Source of the DNA: Anopheles merus
Taxonomy: Eukaryota > Arthropoda > Insecta > Diptera > Culicidae
DNA length: 64,000 nucleotides
NCBI RefSeq assembly: GCF_017562075.2
Contig: NC_054082.1
Coordinates: 62,001 to 126,000 of the forward strand
Reading direction: 5' to 3'
Shown here: piece after piece, positions 1-11,200 of the stretch
Position numbering within the stretch: position 1 is the stretch's first letter
Layout: each line of letters opens with the position of its first letter
Translations under genes and position numbers: made by a program
The notes under the pieces: model-generated
Seen by the model: the letters and a program-made list of their open reading frames with translations, nothing else
The model's database searches: none
What the model was told of the DNA's origin: nothing

Positions 1-3000
1 GGAAACTAGTTTTAACCTCGTACATAACGCTACCGCATCTCTTTGTTACAATTGCAGGCTCCCATTTCCAATTGTTTCTATAAAACGTTTTGATGTATAC
101 CAGTTCTCCACAATGCAAAACCTTCATATTATCCGGCACTCTAGGCTCATTGGAAATAGCAGTGGGCCGCAACAAGTCAAAACATGTGCGCATTTGACGC
201 CCTAACATGACCTCGGCTGGTGATTTGTTTTCATCAATGGCTGGGTTTGGAGTGGATCGATATGTTTGCAAAAATAAATCTATTGCCTCAGGAAGCAAAG
301 TATCATCTGAACAAATCTTTTTCATTGCTCTCTTGAACGTATCTACGAACCTCTCAGCTTGGCCGTTAGATTGAGGATGAAAAGGTGCCGTTCTTAAATG
401 TTGTATGCCATTACTTGTGCAAAAATCTGCAAAAATTCCGCTTGTAAATTGCGTCCCATTATCACTCACCAGTGTAACTGGAATGCCAAAACGTGCAAAT
501 ATTCCTCTTAAAATTGCTATGGTCGCTGAAGCAGTAGTACTTGATGTTTTAATAACCTCTGGCCATTTGGAGTAAGCATCTACGATTATAAGGAAATAAT
601 CTCCCTCTACTGGGCCTGCATAATCGATATGAACTCTCTGCCATGGAGATGACGATTTAGGCCAAGGAACATGAGGTGAATGTGCTGGTGTTTTCGCTGC
701 AGTTTGACATTTCTCGCAAGAAGCTACGCATTCGCTTATATCACTATCTATTGAAGGCCAGTATACGTAGCTACGAGCTAACGATTTCATTCTTTGAATG
801 CCAGGGTGTCCACGGTGAAATTGCCTAAGGCATCTTTGCTGCAGGATATTTGGAATTACGACTCTCTCTCCGAATAAAATACAATTTTCTACTGCTGATA
901 GGGCTTCTCTTCTCGCATAAAATCGTGATAATTCTCCTGCATAAGTAGTATTTTGGGGCCAGCCCTTTTGTATAAAATGAAATACTTTGCATAAAATGGG
1001 ATCTTTTAGTGTCTGTTTGGCGATCTCCATGAAGCTAATTGGTAAGGATGAAATATTACTGATGACGACTGACTTTACATCCCTCTCCAATTCCAAATTA
1101 GCTATAATATAATCTTCATCTGGCTTGTTGTGCTTGCTTATTAGTCGTGATAATATGTCGGCATTGCCAAAATTTTCCGTGGAAATATATTCGATTTGAA
1201 AATCGTACATTAGAAGGGTTAGGGCAAAACGCTGCAATCTGTTAGCAGTGTAAACAGGTATTCCTTTCTTGTTACCAAATATTCTCAAAAGAGGTCTGTG
1301 GTCTGTTTGAAGGCGAAAATGTCGACCAAATATCATTTTGTGGAATTTGGTTACCGCAAAAATGATTGATAACCCTTCCCGATCGATCTGACTATATCCT
1401 TGCTCGGCTTTTGTAAGCGATCTTGATGCATGTTGCACAACTTTCATAGTACCGTCGGGCATCCTGTGACTTAAGGTTGCTCCTAGACCAACAGAAGACG
1501 CATCAGCTGATACTATTATCTCGAATCGTGGATCGTAGTGGGTTAACGCTAGGTTTGACGATAATATAGTTTTGAACTTTTCGAAGACCTTCTGACACTC
1601 TGCTGACCAATCAAATTGTTTCCCATCCTTCAACTATGCATCTAGTGGGTATCGTAGATTACGCAGATTTGGGATGAAACGACCATAGTAATTAATCGCC
1701 CCAAGAAATGATCGTACTTCGCTGACGTCTGACGGTGCTGGCAGATTAATGATCGCTTCTACTTTGGATGGATCGGGACTGATGCCGTTTCTATCTATTA
1801 TGTGCCCTAGATATCTTATTTGTGACTTATTGAACGAGCATTTATCGACACGGATTGTAAAACCGTACTCCTGAATACGACCTAGGGTTTGAAGCAGAGT
1901 TTCATCGTGCTCTTCTTGATTCCTACCTCCGACAATGATGTCGTCCATATAGCTGGAGACGCCACGTAGACCAACAAGCATCTTGTCCATCAGTTGTTGG
2001 AATGCAGCGGGGGCTACCTTGATACCCGGTGGCAGTCTGTTGTAGGAATACAACCCTTTGTGTGTGTTGATCGTCAAGAGACTCCGGCTCTGCTCTGCGA
2101 TTTCGACCTGAAGGAAAGCATCCGTTAAATCAATTTGCGTAAAATGAGTACAATTACCTAGTTTGGCGAATATATCTGCTGGTAACGGAAGCGGATACTC
2201 CTGGGGATGCAATGCTCCATTAAGCCCGGTCGAGTAATCTCCACAGATCCTTATTTGGCCGTTTGCTTTCCGTACCACAACAATCGGCGCAGCCCAATCA
2301 GAATAGTCTACCGGTGTGATTACTCCCAATTGCTGCAACCTGTCGAGCTCTTTATCAACTGCGTCCAGCATTGCGTACGCAACTGGACGCTTAGGGCAGA
2401 AAACTGGACGACAATGCTCCTTCAGTTGCAGATTAACGTTTCCTTTTGTACATAGACCCATACCAGCTCCAAAAAGGCGGGGAAATCGTTGTTCCAAATC
2501 CTTAACACTCGATGTATGAATGACGTTGCATATCTGGTCAATAGGCACTGACCACAAAGAAAATGCCTCGACTAAATCCGTGCCCAGTAGTCTCAAATCC
2601 GCTTGAGACACATATATCGTTTCTCGACGCTGCTTCTCTCCGATGATGATGTTTGCATTAAACTCTCCGATTATTTGTAGCTCTCCTCCTGATGCTGTCT
2701 TAGCGTCAACTGATGACGGTGATAGTGGTGGTGCTCCAATGTGCTTCCATACGTTTTTACCGATGACTGTGATGTCGGAAGCGGTGTCTAGCTGTAGTCT
2801 TAGACTTTTGCCATTGATGTTGAGTGGCACATATTTCCTCCTCTGCTGGACGCTGTGCACGTTGACAGTAACAGTTCTAGTACTCGTTTGATGTTGATCG
2901 AAAGGGTTATTAAAATTGTTGCGTGTTAAACTGGCCTTCGTGTTACAAAACCCTTCCTTGTGCCCTATTTTACCACACGCAGTGCATTTATAAGTACGAT

Positions 3001-3739
3001 ATGTGCAGTTACGAGACCAATGTAATGCTCCGCACAGCCAACACGGATGGCGGGGGTCTCTTGAGGATGACAGTTTACTAGAGGGATAGGAACGATGGTA
3101 CTGAAACCGTCTTTGTTGTACTGCGTATACTTGTTCTGACGTGTCACGCTCGATCATAGCGCTGTCGCGTCTCAGATTGATGATGCGCTGACATTCTGCC
3201 GTAACTTGTTCTAATGTAGTTTCAGGACGTTCCTCAATTCGGGATAGCAATCTTTGCCTGATTTCCACTTCGCAATCATCCTTCAATCCGCAGACAAATA
3301 CGAGGCATTTGAGCTGTTCCTCAGAAAGCTTCCCGAGCTCAAAGTTAATAACCCCTCGGTTAATGCGACAAGCATACGCTAAATAGTCCTCAGATTTCCC
3401 TTTGCACGTATTTAGACATTTGAAGCGTCTATGTAACAGGGACTCCTTGGTGCCGAACAAGTCCGTGAGTTTGATGACTGTTTCTGACAAAGAAAAATCA
3501 CGTGAATATTTTGGTAAAATAAAATTGACATACCGATCGTGTTCGAGGGTTCCCAGTTTGCGCATAAGAAGGCGCACTTTCGCTTCGTCGCTCAAGCGTG
3601 CTGCATCTTTCTCGAACAAATCCTCATATCGGCTGTACCATGCTGCGAATGTCGATCCAGCTTCAGCATCATAGTTAAACTCCTTTAAATGGCTGCATAG
3701 TGAATCCAGAATTTGTTCGGGCGATGTGAGTGAATTTTT
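1..3739 (-). pseudogene. gag-pol polyprotein of the gypsy element, one in-frame stop
   Basis: The frame is open from 3739 down to base 1 except for one TAG at 1636-1634. It runs through a gag region, two CCHC-type knuckles (about 2940-3050), an aspartic protease with DTAS at its active site (near 2790), reverse transcriptase with YMDDI (near 1950), RNase H (about 1560-1230), the integrase HHCC zinc region (about 820-700) and the integrase catalytic core with D, D and E residues in HIDYAG, SDNGTQF and NGQAERF contexts (about 640-330). The TAG falls between RT and RNase H, downstream of the conserved PLDA. No in-frame ATG is seen between the upstream stop (3742-3740) and the gag homology, so the 5' end of gag is broken or starts unconventionally. 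I found no frameshift in the parts I translated by hand. Confidence 0.85.
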
Positions 3740-3938
3740 TTACTGCTTCGTACACGAAAATGTTCCTGCTCTCACTGATAAAGCGTTTAAAACGTTATTT
3801 TCTTTTGCACTTGTAACACTTAAGGCTCAACGATGAGTTTTTTTGTTTTTAATACGGTTAGCATGGGGGGAAAACACGATGGCGTTTTTTTTTTCTTCAA
3901 TATATATCGCGGGCTCGACTCAATGATAAGGTAAATCT

Positions 3939-3946
3939 CGTCGCCA
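3939..3946 (-). promoter_or_regulatory. tRNA primer binding site (TGGCGACG)
   Basis: The minus strand reads GTGGCGACGAG a few bases after the LTR end. A TGG start is expected for a site complementary to the CCA end of a tRNA; serine tRNA is the usual primer for mag-like elements. Confidence 0.6.
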
Positions 3947-3952
3947 CTTTTA

Positions 3953-4295
3953 TGTTCTTTCCGTATAAAGCACGGGAAATTAATAAACGGGTTACGCCGT
4001 GCACTTTAGTTTAACACTATATTCATACAATTACAATATTCATACGATTTACATGTAACTCTTGGTTCATATATAAAACACCTCCCCAACCGCACGCATG
4101 CACCTAACCGCTTGATCATCCGACTTGAAGTGACACTCTCGTTTTTCTCGGGTCGTCGTCCCGGCTTCGTGTCCTGCGACACGATCGCGATGGCCGCGCC
4201 TGTATCGCTGATGGCTACCAACGTCAACGGTTGTCGCTTATAGCGAACAACCCAGAGTGGCAATGTCGCGCGATGCTGGTTCTGTCCACAACACA
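3953..4295 (-). repeat. 5' LTR of the gypsy element
   Basis: On the minus strand this stretch begins TGTTGTGG (or TGTGTTG) and ends AAGAACA just before the primer binding site. A TATATA core lies at about 4078-4068, and the length (about 340 bp) suits the family. Boundaries are inferred from the TG...CA ends and the adjacent primer site because the second LTR is outside the window. A 104-codon open frame across this stretch is not a gene. Confidence 0.65.
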
Positions 4296-4480
4296 TAAGT
4301 ATTATTTTCTTAAGTTTCATAGATTTTCAGATACATGTGTGATATAACTATCTCGACAGAAGCCGTCAAATTGACGGGTGGGTTGATTACATTTAGTTTA
4401 TTTCGTTTAGTTGTAACAATTTTTTTTATAAAAAATAAAATTACGTAAAGAAAGCGAATTAATTAACAAAACACTGTATC
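4296..4480. mobile_element. Fragment of a TTAA-type (piggyBac-like) element flanking the gypsy LTR
   Basis: The segment shares a long, slightly diverged match with 29363-29520, including AGATTTTCAGATACAT and CCGTCAAATTGACGGGTGGG. In the complete copy this is internal sequence, so the match starts abruptly at the LTR edge because the retrotransposon interrupted it. Confidence 0.65.
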
Positions 4481-4533
4481 AAAATCAGGGAAAAGTAAAA
4501 CACTGGCTTTTCACATTCACTACTATCGATTGA

Positions 4534-4955
4534 ATACGATTCCTCACGATTCCGGACGATTCCGATCGATTCCGGGCGATTCCGGGTGATTCCAGTCGAT
4601 GCCGGTCGATTCCGACTGTTCCGACGATGCCAGAAGACTCAAGTTCACGTTCCGGCCGCCGCGCATATGTCAATGCTGTCTGTCGTACATTTAAGCCAGG
4701 AATGTCGCGCACTGAGTTCCTCAATATCGTTCGGCATGCACGCTAGCTTCTTGTGTTACTTTTTGTATCTATTTGTATTAGGTTATGCACTGAATAAATG
4801 ACATGAAATGAAATGGAATTCCGACTATTCCGATGATTCCAGACGATTCCGGTCAATTATGGCGATTCCGGACGATTCCGGGCGCTTCCGGGCGATTCCC
4901 GACGGTTTCAATGACTCCGCACGATTCCGACGATTCCGGACGATTCTGGGCGGTT
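4534..4955. repeat. Degenerate CGATTCCGG minisatellite, in two blocks
   Basis: Blocks at about 4534-4620 and 4818-4955 are built from 9-12 bp variants of CGATTCCGG. A unique stretch of about 200 bp with ordinary base composition separates them. A related array with the same core lies at 57950-58055. Confidence 0.8.
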
Positions 4956-5054
4956 CCTGCTTGTCGGATTGAACCTACCCTTCGGAACTGAGTCCAAAAT
5001 TAGCGGGAATCGTCTGGACCCAGTTCCGCTTTTTTATGCGCTTTGCCCAACTCT

Positions 5055-6070
5055 AGTTAAGACCATATCACCCATACGTAGGACTCTGGAGGATCATTCA
5101 AATTCGTTTCCATTTAATTAATTTTTTCATCATTAAAATTTATTAATGAATTTATGCAATATGATTTGCAGATAAATATGATTTAATTATTATTTTATAA
5201 AGAATGAATGATTATTTTATAATGAATAAAATGTTAAATACTAATATAAAAGTTCACAATAACATATTATTATAAAATATTTAAATCGCATTATTAGTTT
5301 ATATTGATTTGCTTAACAAATATTTAACGAACCTATCACTGATCGGACTTTAGCCGTTAACATTTTTCATGGTGAAATATGTTTCCTAAAAGACAGAACA
5401 TTCGGAGTGTCGAACAGTAAATTTCTATTTTTCGCCCGATCGAAACGGTAAACATAAACCTCTTCAACAATATGACATGCATTTCGCTCCACCCAGAATT
5501 TCACCTCACGGCTACATGAGGTGAAATATACAGCGAAATAAACTATTTGACAGGTGAAATATCAGACAGGTTCAGCTAAAGGGTTGGGGGAGACACAACA
5601 TCCACTTTCATAATTCTATTAAAAATAATAGCAGAACATTCTCTAATTGGAAGAAATCATGAACGGTTGACTCAAAATTGACGAAGTACTCGATATTGAA
5701 GTTATGTAATGGATTTAAATACGATTTTGTGCACGTTATTTGTTTACATTACACATCAGCTGGTTGCTGTGATGCTTTATCCGTCAGATATTTTGCCTGT
5801 CAAATAGTTCATTTCGCTTTATATTTCACCTCATGTGGCCTCGCGGTCACGTTTTGCTCGCGGTGAAAAATAATGTTCAGCGGGGAATGATAAGGATACG
5901 CATTTAATTCATTATTTGAACTTGTTTTGTAGTCTCAATAGCCGGTGAATTAAATTCCCTTTGTTTTGGTGTACGATGAGTAATATTCCGATTAATATTC
6001 ATTGAAATATAGCCGAAAAACAAAATTTCACGTTCATGTTCACACAAGGTCTGAAGCGGCCTTTAGATTA
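5055..6070. repeat. Dispersed repeat R1, copy 1
   Basis: It begins with a GACCATATCA motif and contains TTAGCCGTTAACATTTTTCA and CTCGCGGTGAAAAATAATGT. The same order recurs at 10750-11590. No open frame of note is present. This copy has the uninterrupted sequence at the point where copy 2 carries a 386-bp insertion. Confidence 0.75.
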
Positions 6071-6085
6071 AGCATCGTTTATTTA

Positions 6086-7730
6086 CAGGGATTTCTAATT
6101 GAATAAAAAACGTTTACCATTGATCTCAACACCTATAGGTGAAAGGCCATGAGAGTGACAAAATGCTGACAAATTTTTCAAAACGTGAGCTTTTGTCACT
6201 TTTTTGAGCTTTTTTCAAAATTGTGTAACCTTGAGCAGCCAGGAAATAAAGTTGACAAAAGTTGACAAAAAGCGCCAAAATTTGACGTTCGCGAAAAAGC
6301 GTAAACAAACAGCTATTTGGCGCAGTTGTGACCCATTGCTATGATAATAATGCTAAAATGCATTATTCTAATTGATTTATGTACCTATTTCGTGCTTCTT
6401 ATCGATGATATTCAGATGTTGGAGCTTTTTGTCATTCTTATGTATGTTTTTGGTGTGGCCACGAGAAAAGCTCTTTTTTGCAGTTGACAAGCAATTTTGA
6501 CAAAGTTGAAAAAAATTTCAACATTTTTTCACCTCCGTGGCCACGTGCTATATGATTTCGATGTTAACATTTTCCACGGCTAACTAATGAATGCATCCAT
6601 ATTGTCAACCCATTTTAATTCAATGTCAACATTGTCTACTTCGATGTGATAAATGTCATTAGTAGATTTTTTTGGCGGCCTACAAGCAGTGTGTGTCTTA
6701 GAAGCACCAGCATTAGCTACATATTGAAGAAAATGTTTAAACATCTGGTATAGAAACATATAAAATTAGCAGAATAACATACACTGCTTGCAGTCCGCTG
6801 CAAAACAATCAATATTCGAATTTTATCACATCGAAGTAGACAATGTTGATATCGGATGAAAATGGGTTGAGAATATCAAGGTCCTTGAAAGAGAACAGGT
6901 CGAAGCGCTTAGAGTAAATTGACAGAAAGCCATGGGAAAATTTTGACAGTTAAAGTGAACATTGTTTATGTTTAGCGATGGACGTTGCTATGGAGTGAAT
7001 GAGAGTTTTGTTCTGCATTTTACATTCAAGTCCTGGTAAATTATTTGAAGAATTAGAATCCAATTAGAATATTACATGACTGATATAATCAAAGGATCTC
7101 TTTTATCATTCGTAGCCGGGTTATAAGTAAATGACGGTATGCATATTGTACCAGTGTGTGTCGATTGGATGTTTCATTTTACTCTCAGTGTTCAATTGAA
7201 AGTAAAAAGGACTTCTTTAACCCAGTTGAATATGTTAAACATTTCGTTTTTTCAGCAGGACCTTTGCAAACGGTATTGGTTTGTGGTCACGGAATGGCAA
7301 ACAATGAAAAAGGTAATCAATGTTTCTGAATACAGAGTAGACTGCAATTACTTCTCCTTTATTGTCCAGAAGTGATTGACCGTAAGAAATTTAACCAATA
7401 TAACCTTCCTAATAGTAAATTCGTCCACTTTTGCGCGTTAACTATTAGCCGTTTGTTTGTAAACACTTTTCATGAAACTGTCAAAAGCGAGCTGAAAATG
7501 GCAACCTAGCAACGGGCTTTGCATCGACCTGTTCTCCTTAATAGATCTTGGAGAATATGGATACATACATTAGTAAGCCGTCACATCGAAGTAGACAATG
7601 TTGACATCAAATGAAAATGGGTTGGATTCGATAATAGATACATACATCAGTAAGCCGTGGAAAATATTGACATCGAAATCGAAGATGTTGAGATCAATGG
7701 TAAACGTTATTTATTCAATTGAAAAACCCT
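6086..7730. mobile_element. 1.6 kb fold-back transposon with TA duplication
   Basis: The ends are inverted copies about 45 bp long (CAGGGATTTCTAATTGAATA at the left, the matching complement ending CCCTG at the right) between TA dinucleotides. Inside are further inverted pairs: 6590-6700 against 6780-6890, 6551-6660 against 7556-7690, and 6885-6905 against 7527-7550. The open frames inside are short and look nothing like a transposase, so the element is non-autonomous. The TA target suggests the Tc1/mariner group. Confidence 0.75.
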
Positions 7731-8215
7731 GTATACGGTGAGATGAAACAGTGTGCGGTCAAAAGTAGAGCAATATGATTAAAATTATTATTATATTACT
7801 GTTTTTCAATTATCAGCATTCTTTGTACCACATGCAAATGTATGTAATGCTATAATTGACTAATGGACCGAAACAAAAATAAGCAGTTAAAAAACACATA
7901 AAAACGTCGTTTGATAATCCGCACTCGGTCAAGTGCGGATTACCGAGCGTGAACTGTATTGCAAGAACCTTTTATATGATGTTCAGAAAACAATCCAAGA
8001 ATACATTTTAATCATTGGTATACATTTTGAATACAATTTATCCTTGCTGATAAATAATGCTTAAATAAAGAGTGCCCATTTTGCCCCGTTTTCCGCTACT
8101 CCGAAAACTTGTACCAAATAAATAAATGTTTTATAATGTTTATGAATCAACATTTATACGCGCTTTAATTGTTCCCTCCTGGACAAAAATAAATAAGTAA
8201 AAGAGTTTCTCTTAC
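7731..8215. other. Non-coding stretch, no feature recognised
   Basis: This is A+T-rich sequence just downstream of the last visible GPCR exon. A short inverted motif ending GGATTACCGAGCGTGAACTG (about 7930-7960) recurs at 44938-44958 and may be a transposon end. I searched it for the missing TM5-TM7 exons of the GPCR and found none. Confidence 0.5.
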
Positions 8216-11200
8216 CAGCAGTGATTTTCTCCATTCAATTCTTGTACTATTTGGGTAAAAAGTTGTAAGTGTGTATAACCGCTGATTCTAATGTCTCTTT
8301 CTTTATATTTAAAGGCAGCTGCAACTCCAAGCATTATCAAAGGATACCCCCATGACACGAGACTAAAAAGTATATTAAGATAAAAAGCAATTTGTTGTGA
8401 GTAATCTCTTACTCTGTCTTCTATTTTTCATACAAACCTATAGTTAATCAATGTTTTACCCATTGTTGATTCTCGACTTGGGCAGAGATTGGTGTTTGAG
8501 CGAAATAAAACAAAAGCGTGATGACAACAACAACAAATCCAGCACAGTGATGCCAATTTCATGAAGAGCAATGCCAGCGACAGTGACAAACATAGTTCCG
8601 GGTCCTACAGAAGGAAAACATATTCTTAGGCTCTGAGTATTTAGCAAGCTGTATGAGGAGTACAAAAAGGAAGAGGAATTTTATTGTGTATGATCCAGGA
8701 GGATGATCAGCAATGACACTTTAGCAGAGTACTGCAGATGATTATCACGGGAATAACAACGACGTAAATTGATTAGAGTATTTTATACAACATGAAACTC
8801 CTATCGAGTAAAAGAAATCGAAGGGAGAGGTTATTCGTGTTAACCAAAGCACTCGTAGACTTACCCTTACTTTATATTTTTAATACGTTGAGCACATATT
8901 CTACTAGTTATCCGTGTATGTACACGATTATTACGTTTGAAAACAAAAGTACCTATTAAAACCTTTTTGACTGAAACATGACCAATATTTACTTCAGATG
9001 AGGCCATTTGTTTCACGGGTCTCAGGTGACTCGTCTGCCATGTGGAATATTTGTAACAGACAGTTTTTCCTCGAGTTACGCGACACTCTTCTTCTTAATA
9101 GAGTTGGAAGGTTGAGGCCTCCTATACCATCCGCTTTTAGAAGGTACAATCAGAGGTTTGACTCCCAGTTTTTGGAGGGGAAACTCTCGACACTCGAGTT
9201 ACGTGAATTTGTAGTTTTGACATCTTATGTGTCAAATTGATACAATTTCCTCCAACAATTAACCAATTCAAAATAAATTATAGTTTTAATAAAAGTTTGA
9301 AATCGCTAAATACACAAAATTAATCAAATTTTCTACACGAATTGTATAAAATACAGTCATTGCCGCAAAATGTTGACTCTAAAGCCCTTTGTTGTTACGC
9401 CTGGTAACAATCTGTTTATTTTGGTAGCTGGTTAGACTTTCTTGTAACTGGCTCTCGCGTATAGGGTTTTCGCCGCACAGTTAAAAAAATAGTCTTTCTT
9501 CTTTCAATGTAAGTTTGCTACTGTCCCTTTTACGATGGCAGCATTTTACTCGATCAGTTGATCTACTTGACCTTGTTTGCCCTAAAGTTGACTGAAGATG
9601 AACCATCTCCCAATTGGCCCTAATATTGGAGATCTAGCTGTCTCGTATTTTCGTCCTTGTCTGTATGTTATAGCGCCATCTGAGGGATTTATTGCGACTT
9701 ATTCGAGCTATTATCAAGATAGCTCAATATATGTAAACATTCGACTGACAGATCTGGCACGAGGTCGATATGGTGCCAACACCCTTATTAGACGGAGGAA
9801 AATACTGTCATTTCTCGATTGGCATTTATCTGTCAAAGGGGGCCTTTCCGTTTTAAGCTCGTAGGCTGAAATTTCAGCCTATCAGCTTTTTGCATTGTAT
9901 ATCTGTTTTCGAGCAGCTTTCTAAGAGGGTATAATATACAGGTGGGCTTACCCCAAGGTGTATGAATTTAGAAGACTGATTTTTATCGCTTCTGTTTCTG
10001 AATGAAGATTTTAAGAGTGTTTTGTGTATTCGTCATGCCTTCAGAAAGATTGTTTGAACAAAAGTTTTCACTCATCCTGTCAAAAAGTGATATTCAAATT
10101 TGGTTATAAAACATGCTTATTTATATAATTTAAAATATAACAATTGTTATACATATTTTGTAAGTTTTAATGGAGTGAAAAAAATGGGATGTATTTGTAC
10201 GTGTAAAAACGGCTCTATAATTTATTAAATTTTAAAAAAAATTCACAAAAGACAATGAAAATACACGGTTTTTATATTGTTTTTGTGATTAAAACTTGCA
10301 ATTGTTAAAAATGTGCTCAAATACCTTGTAAAATTATCATGATTCCTACAAGAGTCAAAATGATGACTTACAGACAAAAATAGGCGCGTCACTGTCAAAA
10401 ATTTATGCGCACTGTCAAAAATTGATGCTTTAAGACCGCTTTACAGTCGAAGTGATCGTGAAATCTTCTGGTAAATCATTGACGATTTATTTATTTTTTT
10501 TTTACATTAAAATCTGGCGAATTCAGTCGCTCTGTCGGCGAGAAATTAAAGCCTAACCGTTCAAATAGACATAGAGCGACAACGTCGTGCGCGACAAAAA
10601 GTAGCTCAAAATTTCACTCAAAAAGTAGCTCTGTTTGCAAAATTGAACTACTTTTTGTCGCGCGAGACGTCGTCGCGTGCGACGTTGTCGCTCTATGTTT
10701 ATTTGAACGGTAAATCAAAACAACCAACACAGGTATTCAAACAAGACTCGTTAGGACCATATCATCTATACGAATGATTCTAGAGGATCATCTAAATTCG
10801 TTTCCATGAAATTAGTTTTTTCATCATTCAAACATTTTATGCAATAATTTAAGAAACTTATCGTTCAACCACATGGATTTTAGCCGTTGACATTTTTCAT
10901 GGTGAAATATTTTTCCTAAGAGACAAAACATTCGGACAGAACCGCTTCAACAATACAGGCGTCCCCCGAGCTACGACCCTCTCGAGTTACGACGATTCGC
11001 AGATACGACGATTTTGATGTTGACATTGAAAAGTTGTCATCGAGAAGAAATTGATGTATATTTTTGAATTTATGAGCTGATAACCGTTACACACACATTT
11101 CCAAAGATTCCACAACTACCCGATATTGAATATCTATATCGCGTAAACGACTTTTTGTGTAAAATTAATTCATTATTGAACATTATTTCAAATAAAAAAC

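Larger units (their letters stand above)
1..4295 (-). mobile_element. Ty3/gypsy LTR retrotransposon, cut by the left window edge
   Basis: Reading on the minus strand, the element has an LTR (about 4295-3953), a primer binding site (3946-3939), an untranslated leader and a single gag-pol frame that is still open at base 1. The 3' LTR is therefore outside the window. Domain order (gag, zinc knuckles, protease, RT, RNase H, integrase) is that of Ty3/gypsy. The fused gag-pol frame and the TGGCGACG-type primer site suggest the mag-like side of the family; that placement is from memory. The DNA just right of the LTR (4296-4480) matches the middle of a TTAA-type element at 29238-29927, so the retrotransposon appears to have landed inside an older transposon. 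Confidence 0.88.

Noticed and set aside
4006..4320. 104-codon minus-strand frame
   Set aside because: It lies in the gypsy LTR and ends where the flanking MITE begins.
8421..8459. 39-bp intron between GPCR TM3 and TM4 exons
   Set aside because: Phase fits, but 39 bp is below the usual spliceosomal minimum and has no pyrimidine tract; a 75-bp intron (8363-8437) with a GTTTGT donor also fits the phase and gives a better TM4.
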